From contig JAMOSG010000034.1 in the NCBI GenBank assembly GCA_027063225.1, forward strand, positions 1-64,000: a DNA stretch of 64,000 nucleotides, read 5' to 3'. The stretch comes from Helicobacteraceae bacterium (GTDB taxonomy: Bacteria; Campylobacterota; Campylobacteria; Campylobacterales; Sulfurimonadaceae). How positions within the stretch are numbered: position 1 is the stretch's first letter; every line of letters starts with the position of its first letter. A program made the position numbers and the translations under genes. Of the stretch, positions 41,921 through 51,748 are shown one piece after another. Below the pieces are notes generated by a model. That model was not told the origin of the DNA. It did no database searches and saw only the letters and a list, made by a program, of their open reading frames with translations.

Positions 41921-42415
41921 ATGAGTAACTTTTTAAGTAGTTTTGATATTAGTGGTTATGGGCTCTCTGCTCAGAGAGTTCGTGTAAATACAATCTCTAG
42001 TAATATCGCCAATGCTCAAACAACAAGAACAGCAGAGGGTGGGCCATACCGCCGTAAAGAGGTTGTTTTTAAAGAGATAGGTTTTAATGAGACTTTTAAT
42101 GAGGCTATTGCAAAAACTACAAACTCTCTTGGTTACTCAGATCCTCTTAGTGAAGGAACTATGGGGGAAAAACCTATTCCAGCTGTTTCAACTGTTTTAG
42201 TAGATAAAATAGTGCGTGATGACTCAAAACCAAAAATGAAATTTGAGCCAAATCACCCAGATGCAGATGCAAATGGCTATGTTGCATATCCAAATATTAA
42301 TCCTGTTGTAGAAATGGCCGATCTAGTAGAAGCAACAAGATCGTACCAAGCAAATGTTGCCGCATTTGAGAGTGCAAAAAATATGGCAAATAGTGCAATA
42401 TCTTTGATACAATAA
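41921..42415 (+). CDS. flgC: Flagellar basal-body rod protein FlgC
   Basis: RVNTISSNIANAQTTRTAEGGPYRRKEVVF. Confidence 0.95.
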   Translation: MSNFLSSFDISGYGLSAQRVRVNTISSNIANAQTTRTAEGGPYRRKEVVFKEIGFNETFNEAIAKTTNSLGYSDPLSEGTMGEKPIPAVSTVLVDKIVRDDSKPKMKFEPNHPDADANGYVAYPNINPVVEMADLVEATRSYQANVAAFESAKNMANSAISLIQ

Positions 42416-42434
42416 AACTTGAGGTAATAAATAG

Positions 42435-42740
42435 ATGGATTCAATTAAAGGTTTAAGCACAACATCTACTGCTGATCTACTAAAGAAAAAAAGTAGTATA
42501 GATACAGCACAAAGTGGTGGTGCAAACTTTGCCGACTCTTTAAAATCTGCTTTAAATGAAGTAAATGATATGCAAGAAAAATCACAAGAAGCGATGGCTG
42601 ATATTGCAACTGGTCAAGTAAAAGATTTACACCAAGCTGCCCTCGCTATCGATAAAGCAGAGATTAGTATGAAACTAATGTTAGAGATTCGCAACAAAGC
42701 ACTCAATGCCTATAAAGAACTAGGAAGAACACAACTCTAA
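42435..42740 (+). CDS. fliE: Flagellar hook-basal body protein FliE
   Basis: FADSLKSALNEVNDMQEKSQEA..., MKLMLEIRNKALNAYKELGR. Confidence 0.93.
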   Translation: MDSIKGLSTTSTADLLKKKSSIDTAQSGGANFADSLKSALNEVNDMQEKSQEAMADIATGQVKDLHQAALAIDKAEISMKLMLEIRNKALNAYKELGRTQL

Positions 42741-42743
42741 ATT

Positions 42744-44531
42744 TTGCAAGAAAATCAATTTAATAACCAAACTGAAGTTCATGATAAAAATAGCAAAATT
42801 GTTGCTATTTTTATGCTTATTGTTGTTATTTTTATAATCTTTTTATTTGCAATGCTCTTTAGTGTTGTAAAACCCAGAGAACTTCCTAGTATTGCTGCAA
42901 AATATATATCAAAAGCTCAACGAGGTAGTATTGTTAGTGCTGATGGTTACACTCTTGCAACCTCTAAAAAACTTTACAAAATGGTGGTAGATAACCGCTT
43001 TATTGACCCACAAAAAGAGGAACTTTTTTTATCTTTAGTAAGTATTTACTCTAAAATTTCTGTAGAAGAATTAAGAACTAGACTACACAGAAGAAGAGGA
43101 AATGTTGTTCTTAGTTATAGTGTTGCACAAAAAGAGGCAAAATATCTCAAACGTCTCACATATGAGCTCCAACGTCTTCATGTTTTTAAAAGAATCAAAG
43201 ACCCAAAAACAGGTATTTTAATGCTCCATGGTCTTAGTGTACGTGAAAGTGGAGAGAGTCGCCTCTACCCTTATGGAAACCTTCTTACTCCTATTATTGG
43301 CTATCCTCATAAAATAGAGATAAATAACTATACAACAGTAGAAGGAATCAAAGGACTTGAGAAAAAATTTAATGAAGAGCTTTTCGCTCAACAAGATGCA
43401 AAAAAAATTGGTCCACGCGATGCCAATGGCTACATTATACTTAATTCAAAAAGTGATACAAAACGGCAAATAAATGGTGTAGATATTCATTTAACAATCC
43501 CTGTATCTTTACAATTTAAAATTGAACATATGTTAGATGAGATGAAACAATACATTGGTGCTAAAGAGATTATGATAGCTATTATGGATATAAAAACATC
43601 CAATATTTTAGCACTTGCTAGTTCTAATCGCTACCTTCCAAAACATATTAGAAGGAGTGATTATCCCTCTTTACGTAGTGGTATGACCGAGTATAGTTTT
43701 GAACCAGGAAGTGTTATTAAGCCTATCACTTTCTCACTTCTTTTAGATAAAGGGCTTATCAACCCTTACGATTTAGTCAATGCTCACAATGGACGTTATA
43801 GAATTGGACGTAAAATTATTACAGATGAGCACCGTTTTGATTGGATTAGTGCTGAAAATATTATTGTTTACTCATCCAATATTGGTATAGCACAACTTGC
43901 ACAAAAACTCTCAGGGTATGAGTTTTACCAAGGGCTTTTAGACTTTGGATTTGCTCAAAAATCTACACCAGATTTAATCTATGAAAGAAAAGGTTCCATT
44001 CCAGACCAAACACGTCTAAACAATGAACTTTATAAAGCAACAACCTCTTATGGTTATGGACTTAGAGTAAATCTTATGCAACTTATTCGTGCTTATAGTG
44101 TTTTTAACAATAATGGAGCAATGCTTACACCAAGAATTGTAGATTACTTTGTAGATGCTAAAGGGAAAAAAGAGTACATTCCACCTCAAGAACCACTACA
44201 AGTTATTAAACCCTCAACTGCACAACGTGTAAAAAAAGTTCTTATTAAAACTGTTTTAAAAGGGACAGGAAAAAAAGCGATAACTCCAGGTTTAGAGATA
44301 GGTGGAAAAACAGGAACAGCCCATAAAGTTGAAAAAGGAAAATATATATCAAAATACAACACAACTTTTATGGGATTTGCAAACGATGCAAAACACCGCT
44401 ACACAATTGGTGTAGTAGTAATTGAACCAACTATTAGCCAATTTGCCTCAAAAACAGCAGTACCAACTTTTAAAAAAGCGGTGGAGATTATGATTGAAGA
44501 GGGGTATTTACACCCACAAATTATCAAGTAA
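42744..44531 (+). CDS. Penicillin-binding protein / FtsI-like transpeptidase
   Basis: TTG start; EPGSVIKPITF (SxxK), YSSNIG (SxN), KTGTAHKV (KTG). Confidence 0.9.
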   Translation: MQENQFNNQTEVHDKNSKIVAIFMLIVVIFIIFLFAMLFSVVKPRELPSIAAKYISKAQRGSIVSADGYTLATSKKLYKMVVDNRFIDPQKEELFLSLVSIYSKISVEELRTRLHRRRGNVVLSYSVAQKEAKYLKRLTYELQRLHVFKRIKDPKTGILMLHGLSVRESGESRLYPYGNLLTPIIGYPHKIEINNYTTVEGIKGLEKKFNEELFAQQDAKKIGPRDANGYIILNSKSDTKRQINGVDIHLTIPVSLQFKIEHMLDEMKQYIGAKEIMIAIMDIKTSNILALASSNRYLPKHIRRSDYPSLRSGMTEYSFEPGSVIKPITFSLLLDKGLINPYDLVNAHNGRYRIGRKIITDEHRFDWISAENIIVYSSNIGIAQLAQKLSGYEFYQGLLDFGFAQKSTPDLIYERKGSIPDQTRLNNELYKATTSYGYGLRVNLMQLIRAYSVFNNNGAMLTPRIVDYFVDAKGKKEYIPPQEPLQVIKPSTAQRVKKVLIKTVLKGTGKKAITPGLEIGGKTGTAHKVEKGKYISKYNTTFMGFANDAKHRYTIGVVVIEPTISQFASKTAVPTFKKAVEIMIEEGYLHPQIIK

Positions 44532-45329
44532 ACGTGTTGTACCAACAATAGCCTCTACAAGTACAATGCTCTTTGCAACTTCCACCTCTTTAATATACTC
44601 AAAATCTCTATTTAAAATCTCTACGTAAACTATCTCTAATGGTTCTAAATGTTTACGCATTTGTGTTTTAATCTCCTCTACATCAACAACCCCTTGTTTA
44701 ATAAGGTTTGATGCCAAATAGAGTGAAGATGAAATTTTTAAAGCCTCTTTTCTTTGCTCTTGCGTTAAATAAACATTGCGGCTACTAAGAGCAAGGCCAT
44801 CTTTTTCACGTACAGTATCTACTGCTACTATCTCTACACTCATAAACATCTGTTTTACCATGAGTGTTATAAGATTGAGTTGTTGTGCATCTTTTTTTCC
44901 AAAATAAGCACGCGTTGGGCTTACAATATTTAAAAGTTTCATAACAACTGTTAAAACACCATTAAAATGCCCTGGACGACTATGCCCTTCAAGAGTGTAG
45001 CCCCTTACATTTGGTGCAACTACCCTTACCTCATCATCTGTGTACATATCTTCAACTTGAGGGAAAAACAACACATCTACACCACTTATTTGGCAGATTT
45101 TTTTATCACTCTCATCTTTACGTGGATATTTTTCTAAATCTTCTCCTGCTAAAAATTGTGTAGGATTTACAAATATAGAAACCACAACAATATCATTTTG
45201 TGTTCGTGCATTTTTAATAAGTGAAATATGCCCATCGTGCAATGCCCCCATAGTTGGCACAAAACCAACACTCCCTTTTTGCTCTTTTAGATAATTTTTT
45301 AGTTCACGTGGATTGGAGATAATCTTCAT
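44508..45329 (-). CDS. panC: Pantothenate synthetase
   Basis: VGFVPTMGALHDGHISLI, FGKKDAQQL, SSRNVYL. Confidence 0.96.
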   Translation of the reverse strand: MKIISNPRELKNYLKEQKGSVGFVPTMGALHDGHISLIKNARTQNDIVVVSIFVNPTQFLAGEDLEKYPRKDESDKKICQISGVDVLFFPQVEDMYTDDEVRVVAPNVRGYTLEGHSRPGHFNGVLTVVMKLLNIVSPTRAYFGKKDAQQLNLITLMVKQMFMSVEIVAVDTVREKDGLALSSRNVYLTQEQRKEALKISSSLYLASNLIKQGVVDVEEIKTQMRKHLEPLEIVYVEILNRDFEYIKEVEVAKSIVLVEAIVGTTRLLDNLWV

Positions 45330-45386
45330 TTTAAGCCTCTATTACATATAATTGCGAAATTATACACTATGTAGGATAGAAAAAAG

Positions 45387-46484
45387 ATGGATAATTACGA
45401 ATATACAGAACTGCTTAAAGATATATCACTCAAAATGGAAAATATTACAGGTGTTGTTGAACCACAAAAAATTCAAACAAGACTTGATGAAATTGAAAAG
45501 TTAGAAAATGATCCTGAATTTTGGAATGATGCTACAAATGCTGCAAAAATTCAAAAAGAGAAAACTCAACTTGAGAGAAAACTCCAAAAGTATCAAGAAG
45601 CAAAAAGTGCCGTAGATGATGCCATAGAGCTTTATGAGATGGCAAAAGAGGAGAATGATGAAGAGTCTATCCAAGCACTTTTTGATGATGCACCATCACT
45701 TCAAGAGTCTATTCGTGCTATGGAAATAGAAGTGCTTTTAAGTGGTGAGAGTGATGCAAACAATGCTATTTTATCTATCCACCCTGGTGCTGGAGGAACA
45801 GAGTCGCAAGATTGGGCAAGTATGCTACTTCGTATGTATAAACGCTGGGCGGAGAGACGTGGATTTAAAGTGGAGCTTTTAGACTACCAAGCTGGGGAAG
45901 AAGCGGGGATTAAAGATGTTTCTATTTTGGTAAAAGGGGAAAATGCCTATGGGTATTTAAAAGTAGAAAATGGGATCCACCGCCTTGTTAGAATCTCACC
46001 ATTTGACTCTAACGCAAAACGCCACACCTCTTTTAGCTCTGTTATGGTTTCACCTGAGATTGATGATGATATTGACATCGTTATAGAAGATAAAGATATC
46101 CGCATAGATACATACCGCGCTAGTGGTGCTGGTGGGCAACATGTCAATAAAACAGAAAGTGCTATTCGTATAACGCATATACCAACTGGTGTAGTTGTGC
46201 AGTGTCAAAACGATAGAAGTCAGCACAAAAACAAAGCAACAGCACTAAAAATGTTAAAATCTCGCCTTTACGAGTTAGAACTTGAAGAGCAAAAAGCAAA
46301 AGAAGCGGGTGTTGCAAAAAGTGAGATTGGTTGGGGGCATCAAATTCGCTCTTATGTAATGCAACCTTACCAACAAGTAAAAGATACACGCAGCAACGAA
46401 GCATACTCAAATGTAAGTGGTATTTTAGATGGAGATATAGATAAAGTGATTGAAGATGTTTTAATTGCGCAAAATAAAGGATAA
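45387..46484 (+). CDS. prfB: Peptide chain release factor 2
   Basis: [51 protein letters not shown]. Confidence 0.96.
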   Translation: MDNYEYTELLKDISLKMENITGVVEPQKIQTRLDEIEKLENDPEFWNDATNAAKIQKEKTQLERKLQKYQEAKSAVDDAIELYEMAKEENDEESIQALFDDAPSLQESIRAMEIEVLLSGESDANNAILSIHPGAGGTESQDWASMLLRMYKRWAERRGFKVELLDYQAGEEAGIKDVSILVKGENAYGYLKVENGIHRLVRISPFDSNAKRHTSFSSVMVSPEIDDDIDIVIEDKDIRIDTYRASGAGGQHVNKTESAIRITHIPTGVVVQCQNDRSQHKNKATALKMLKSRLYELELEEQKAKEAGVAKSEIGWGHQIRSYVMQPYQQVKDTRSNEAYSNVSGILDGDIDKVIEDVLIAQNKG

Positions 46485-46510
46485 TGCAGCATTTTAAATG
46501 CTACATTATC
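46480..46510. terminator. Bidirectional terminator between convergent prfB and lipoprotein gene
   Basis: GATAATGCAGCAT ... ATGCTACATTATC near-perfect inverted repeat. Confidence 0.65.
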
Positions 46511-46511
46511 T

Positions 46512-48452
46512 TTACTCATTTAAAGGTAAATCAGTTACACGAACTTTTTGTACTACAGTTTGTTGAGTTTCACCCTCTAATGTAAATTTAATAACTAAAC
46601 TATTATCAATATACTGGATTGTTAAGTCTGTATCTTCTGTTACACCATCAAATCCAGAGTCATTATTACTGTCTCCTGCGATTGTTCCACATACTCCATC
46701 TGGATCATTCGCTTCATCACAAGAGATATGATAGTCTGTTCTTGGATCAGCTGTTACTTTAATAAATCCATCACTATCTATTGTATATGTTCCAAACTCT
46801 GTTCTATTGATAGAATCATCATTTAATGTAGAATTTACATCACTCATATTTCCATCTACATACATATAATTCCCATTTCCATCCAATGTCATAAATGTGT
46901 AGAGTTCACCATTAAAACTTGCCCAAGTACCAATTTCTGGATGTTCTTGTGTTGGTACAAGTTTTGTAGCAGTTACAGTATCATCTTCAGGTGTAGATAG
47001 TGCTAATGTTGGAGGTGTTTTATCTTCATATGTTCCTGTAACACCCACTGCACTATCTTCTCCATTTGTATTTACAATTGGTGTAGCATTAGCAAAAGAA
47101 CCATCCATTGTTGGTGTATACATTCCAACTTCCACTCCACCCAATTGTCCACCATCACCTAAAACTTGTTGTGTCATAAAATATTGATTATTTGGCATAA
47201 TCACAAGTAAAGTTCCAAAAGCAGCATTATCCTCTGGAAGTACCCATGTTCCAACTAAAGGATTACTAGGTGCTTGTGCAATATCACTTACTTCTGTATC
47301 TGTTTGAATTTGAGTTGTATCACTAGTTTGAAAAAGATTTAATTGTGTTTCTAAAGCAGTTCCAATAGCTTTTAAATCTGGATTTATAGATGCTTTTAAA
47401 AGTGCTATTTCATCTTCTAATGATAAAGGAGCTGTCGTACTAAAATCATTTTCTTCTAATAATGCAGCAATAGCATCTATTAATGTTGTAGCATCTGTGC
47501 TTGTTGTATCGCCAGATAAATCTAAAAGATTTTGTGCTTCAAGTTCTGCAGAATCCAACGATGTAATATCATCAAATGAAACAGTTGTTTCATCCCCATC
47601 AATAATCTTTGTTTTAATCTCATTTTGCATTAAACGAACTTTTGTACCTAACTCTTTTGTACTCGTTACTCCATTGGCTGCTAATGTTCTTACTTGTTGC
47701 ATCAACTCTTTTGTTGCAGTTGCAACATCACTATCTGGTGCAATCTTATCTACAGCACCATCTAAAGAATCAACATCTCCAGCTTTTAAATCTTTTGCAA
47801 TATTAGCATAAATTGATTCAACAGAAGCATTATTTGCATTTGCTAATACTTCAGCACTTTTTTGAAGTTCTAATGCAGCACTTAAAAGTTCTGGTTTTGT
47901 TTGTGATAAAGCAATAGGATCAGCAAAAAGATCTGTATCAGCATCTAAACCTAAAAGAGTTTTTACACTTGATTGTGCGTCTGTTAACGAAGTACCTTCT
48001 TCTACCATAGCCTGAACCATAGCAGTTATTGGTGTTATATTTGTTTGCTCATCTGAACTAAATGGAGAAGTTAATTTTCCAGTAAATGGTGCATTTGTAT
48101 CTACATCATATCCACCATATACAAGTAAAGGTGCTGTATCAAATCCACTATCTTCTTGTTGTGTAGCAGTAATTTCTAAAGAATACTTTCCATCTTTATC
48201 TGTTGTGGTTGTTGGTTCTGTTGTATCTTGACAAATATTATCTTGATTTAAATCTAAACAAACTGTCGCATAAGCTAAATAACCATCTACAGCATTTCCC
48301 ACTGTTGAAATAGATTCAACTGCAGAATTTGTTGTATCTGAAACTGTATTTGTTGTATCATCAGATGAACTACTCCCACACCCACTCATACCTAAAAGTA
48401 AAGCAGTAGTTAAAGAAAGCATTGAACCTTTTAAAATATAATTTTTCATCAT
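46512..48452 (-). CDS. Large acidic lipoprotein of unknown function
   Basis: Lipobox LLLGMSGCGSSSS; VDGYLAYATVCLDLNQDNICQ... Asp/Thr-rich. Confidence 0.8.
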   Translation of the reverse strand: MMKNYILKGSMLSLTTALLLGMSGCGSSSSDDTTNTVSDTTNSAVESISTVGNAVDGYLAYATVCLDLNQDNICQDTTEPTTTTDKDGKYSLEITATQQEDSGFDTAPLLVYGGYDVDTNAPFTGKLTSPFSSDEQTNITPITAMVQAMVEEGTSLTDAQSSVKTLLGLDADTDLFADPIALSQTKPELLSAALELQKSAEVLANANNASVESIYANIAKDLKAGDVDSLDGAVDKIAPDSDVATATKELMQQVRTLAANGVTSTKELGTKVRLMQNEIKTKIIDGDETTVSFDDITSLDSAELEAQNLLDLSGDTTSTDATTLIDAIAALLEENDFSTTAPLSLEDEIALLKASINPDLKAIGTALETQLNLFQTSDTTQIQTDTEVSDIAQAPSNPLVGTWVLPEDNAAFGTLLVIMPNNQYFMTQQVLGDGGQLGGVEVGMYTPTMDGSFANATPIVNTNGEDSAVGVTGTYEDKTPPTLALSTPEDDTVTATKLVPTQEHPEIGTWASFNGELYTFMTLDGNGNYMYVDGNMSDVNSTLNDDSINRTEFGTYTIDSDGFIKVTADPRTDYHISCDEANDPDGVCGTIAGDSNNDSGFDGVTEDTDLTIQYIDNSLVIKFTLEGETQQTVVQKVRVTDLPLNE

Positions 48453-48557
48453 TTATCCTTTGTAATAGTAAATTGTACTTCTATTATCTTACTACCACAA
48501 ACATTAACAAAAGATAAAAAAACAAATTTAAAAGCTAATAATTAATAATTTTTTTTG

Positions 48558-49196
48558 TTATTTAATAAACTCTTCATATTCAAAGCTAGTTATATTTAAA
48601 TAAATTTTTCCTTTTTTTTCTAAAAGACGTTTATCCCCTTCTTTAAGGGCTTTTTGAAATCTCTTTTGTACTTTTTCATACTTTTTTGGTTTTAAATTTT
48701 GTTTTTTTAGAAACTTCTTTAAAGAGATAATTTCCTCTTTTTGCTCCACTATTTCAGTATCGAAAGATTCTTCAATCTCTGTTTCTACTATAGAAGGCTG
48801 TTGTAATAAAACTTGCTCTTTAAAGCTATTTAAAATCGATTTTAGCTGCTCATCTTTTTGCTTATAAATCTGTTCAATCTTTTGACGCTCTTCTATAAGA
48901 ATTTGCTCTTTTTGTTCACGTAAAAGACGAATCTCATCCTCTTGTTTTTGAAGCTTTTGTTGTAAAAAAGCGTTTTGTTCCTCTAAAAATTTAAAATACT
49001 TCTCATCTGCAGAATATGGCAAGTGCATCTGTGTTGGTTTTGCCTTTTTTGTTGCTTGTTGCTCATCTACAAGAACATACTTCACACCCTCTTCTACAAC
49101 ACTCTCTAAAGAACCTCGACGAATTCTATTGTGAATTGCCTCTTTTGAAATACCAAAAAACTCCGCTGCTTGGAGGATATTCATTTTTGTCATCAA
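48558..49196 (-). CDS. HTH-containing coiled-coil protein
   Basis: N-terminal helix-turn-helix MNILQAAEFFGISKEAIHNRIRRGSLESV, then a Glu/Lys/Gln coiled coil. Confidence 0.75.
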   Translation of the reverse strand: MMTKMNILQAAEFFGISKEAIHNRIRRGSLESVVEEGVKYVLVDEQQATKKAKPTQMHLPYSADEKYFKFLEEQNAFLQQKLQKQEDEIRLLREQKEQILIEERQKIEQIYKQKDEQLKSILNSFKEQVLLQQPSIVETEIEESFDTEIVEQKEEIISLKKFLKKQNLKPKKYEKVQKRFQKALKEGDKRLLEKKGKIYLNITSFEYEEFIK

Positions 49197-49203
49197 AAGA
49201 CCC

Positions 49204-49701
49204 TTATCTCATATTTTCAAAAACTAAAGGTGCTTCCCACTCACCCTCTCTTACCATCTTAATAACTTTTTGCAAATCGTCTCTATTTTTTCCTTTAACG
49301 CGAATAGAGTCCCCCTCAATCTGTGCAGTAACTTTGAGTTTTAGTTTTTTAATCTCAGCAACAATCTTTTTTGCCTCTTTTGTTTCAATATAATCTACAA
49401 TTTTAAAAGTTGCTTTACGTGTATTTCCACTTGCATCTTCCACTTTTAACTCATCTAAAACTTTAGAAGAGAGCCCCTGTTTTAAAAGTTTTGCAATCAC
49501 AATATCTTTTAGAGCATCTAACTTATTATCACTCGACGCAACTAAAACAAGAGCCTTCTCTTTCTCTTTAAAGCTTACTTCATAAGGTGTTCCTTTAAAG
49601 TCATAACGGTTTGAAACTTCCCTATCTACTAAGTTTATTGCATTTTTAAAAAGTTGCATATCTATTTTTGCAGTAATATCAAATGAGTGTTCTTTTGCCA
49701 T
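49204..49701 (-). CDS. yajQ: YajQ-family protein
   Basis: MAKEHSFDITAKIDMQLFKNAINLVDREVSNRYDFKG. Confidence 0.92.
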   Translation of the reverse strand: MAKEHSFDITAKIDMQLFKNAINLVDREVSNRYDFKGTPYEVSFKEKEKALVLVASSDNKLDALKDIVIAKLLKQGLSSKVLDELKVEDASGNTRKATFKIVDYIETKEAKKIVAEIKKLKLKVTAQIEGDSIRVKGKNRDDLQKVIKMVREGEWEAPLVFENMR

Positions 49702-49775
49702 CTTCATACCCCTTTTTTAGAAAAAATTATAACTAAAATTAGATATACTATCAAATCAATATTTAGGTAAAAGTT

Positions 49776-51710
49776 ATGCAAACACTCCATATCAATCAAA
49801 TAGAATCAAAACTTTTGGAATTTAGCCAAACACTAAGAACAACAAAAGACCCTATAGAACTTAGCGAAAAAACACAACAACTCCTTAAAACAATTTTTCA
49901 AACACCTTTTGCATCTTTATGGATTTTTAACAGTCAAAAAATGCAACTTGTACGTTTACGTAAAGATAACTCTACAAACCTTTTAGAAGCAAAAGATCAA
50001 AAAGGTTTACTTTATGATGTTTTTATGTCTAAAAAGACAAAGTTTTTCAATAACATCACAACAAATAAAGAGTACATCCCATCTATAGACAATCCAGACT
50101 CTTTAGATCTTTACTCAAAAATCATCACTCCCATACTCAACAAAGATGGGGAAATTTTAGGGCTTGTTACAGCCTATTCAACTTTTCAAAACCCAAAAGA
50201 GTTTACTCAAGACGATAGTAAAATTTTTCATATTATTATGCCCTATCTTGTAGATGCTATTTGTGCTATTGAGCAGTGTTGTTCACTCAATGAGGAGGAA
50301 AAAAAACAAAAGCATCAACAAAATCTCCAAAATGTTTTAGCACAGCTTCAGCAACTACACTCAACTCCAAATGAAGAGTTTAACCATACAAAAGCACTTC
50401 TTCAAGATTTGCAAACACCAACAAAAAATCTTTATGAATTTTTAACACTTTTAGAAGAAAAAGTGGTTGACCCTCGTTTAAAACATTACATTGCAAATGC
50501 TAAAGCAAATAGTGAATTTATCTCTTCACTTAACCATCTTATTTTTACAAACCTAGATACAAAAAAACGTAATGAAACACTAGAGTCTCAAACTATTAAT
50601 AGTGTGCAATACTTTTCTACTATTGCAGATAGTTTTGTAGCAAGTATGTATAACAAATCTATTAGTTTTAATGTTTTTATTGATCCTTTTATACCTAAAG
50701 AGATTAAAATAGATACTTTAAAACTACAAAGGGTATTACTAAATTTAATAGATAATGCTTATAAATTTACACCTAAAAACAGATGTATCGAGTTTTGCGT
50801 AGAATATAATCAACCTCAAAACCAACTCGATATTACTATAAAAGATAACGGTATTGCCATTACACAAAATAAACGTCAAACAATCTTAAAAACTTTTCAA
50901 GAAGAAAACCTTACAATTGAGAGTGAAGTAACAAAAGGGAACACTTTTAGAGTTACTGTTTCACTACAAAAACACCCTTCTACATCAGCATTTCAGCAAC
51001 TAAGCAATCCAAATGCAAAAATTTTTATTTTGATGGATCAAAAAAATAGTTGCAGTGCAAACAATATAGCAAAACAACTTATCCATTTAGGGATCCAAAA
51101 AAAGCAAATAAAAGCTATAAACTCTTTAGAGCTTTTAAAAGCAGATGCAACACACCTTATCTCTTTTCAAAATAAACTCGATCTTGATACTGTTGTTTTT
51201 TGTAATGAAAATGAGATTGAAAACCTCATTGTTGAGGAGCAACTTTTTTCTATTTCACGCTCTCACGAAAATTGTACCCATCAAATTGTTTCACAATATA
51301 GCTATATGACCCATATACTCTATTCTTTTCTCAACAAAAAGCAACCAGCTACAGTATTGATTATAGATGACAACCAAATAAACATTACTCTTCTAAAAAA
51401 GATTCTCTCTGAAGAGCTTGTGCTTATTCAAAGTGCTTTAACAGCTCAAGATGCACTTGAATTGGTTGAAAAATCTATAGAGAAAAATCGCTATTTTAGC
51501 GCTATTTATATCGATGAGCTTCAAAGTGCAATCTCTTGTGATGAGATCTTAAACACTATTCGCTCCCTAGAGCTTAAACACAACCTTCCACCTGCTACTA
51601 TTGCATCACTCTCAGGAGTAGCAACAAATAAAAATTACGATATTATCCTTTCAAAACCTTTTAAACGTGAAGAGATTTTTCAAGTTCTTACAAAATCTTT
51701 AACAAAATAG
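49776..51710 (+). CDS. GAF / histidine-kinase-like / receiver-like protein with degenerate kinase motifs
   Basis: GAF-like N-half; N-box NLIDNAYKFTP; receiver-like ATVLIIDDNQINITLLKKIL; no His in the DHp-like segment ALLQDLQTPTKNLYEFL. Confidence 0.75.
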   Translation: MQTLHINQIESKLLEFSQTLRTTKDPIELSEKTQQLLKTIFQTPFASLWIFNSQKMQLVRLRKDNSTNLLEAKDQKGLLYDVFMSKKTKFFNNITTNKEYIPSIDNPDSLDLYSKIITPILNKDGEILGLVTAYSTFQNPKEFTQDDSKIFHIIMPYLVDAICAIEQCCSLNEEEKKQKHQQNLQNVLAQLQQLHSTPNEEFNHTKALLQDLQTPTKNLYEFLTLLEEKVVDPRLKHYIANAKANSEFISSLNHLIFTNLDTKKRNETLESQTINSVQYFSTIADSFVASMYNKSISFNVFIDPFIPKEIKIDTLKLQRVLLNLIDNAYKFTPKNRCIEFCVEYNQPQNQLDITIKDNGIAITQNKRQTILKTFQEENLTIESEVTKGNTFRVTVSLQKHPSTSAFQQLSNPNAKIFILMDQKNSCSANNIAKQLIHLGIQKKQIKAINSLELLKADATHLISFQNKLDLDTVVFCNENEIENLIVEEQLFSISRSHENCTHQIVSQYSYMTHILYSFLNKKQPATVLIIDDNQINITLLKKILSEELVLIQSALTAQDALELVEKSIEKNRYFSAIYIDELQSAISCDEILNTIRSLELKHNLPPATIASLSGVATNKNYDIILSKPFKREEIFQVLTKSLTK

Positions 51711-51723
51711 GTATATTTTATGC
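51710..51723 (+). promoter_or_regulatory. Possible sigma54 promoter upstream of fliK
   Basis: GG-N10-GC: GGTATATTTTATGC. Confidence 0.4.
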
Positions 51724-51748
51724 TTAATACCTCTTTGGAGGTGTTAGA

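Noticed and set aside
42744-44531. PBP/FtsI gene as a flagellar-specific cell-wall enzyme
   Set aside because: It follows fliE closely, but standard SxxK/SxN/KTG motifs fit an ordinary division transpeptidase; adjacency alone is insufficient.
45387-46484. Programmed +1 frameshift in prfB
   Set aside because: The reading frame is continuous from [10 protein letters not shown] to the stop; no in-frame early UGA.
49016-49393. 125-aa plus-strand ORF
   Set aside because: Antisense to the HTH-protein/yajQ genes, which have convincing protein signatures.
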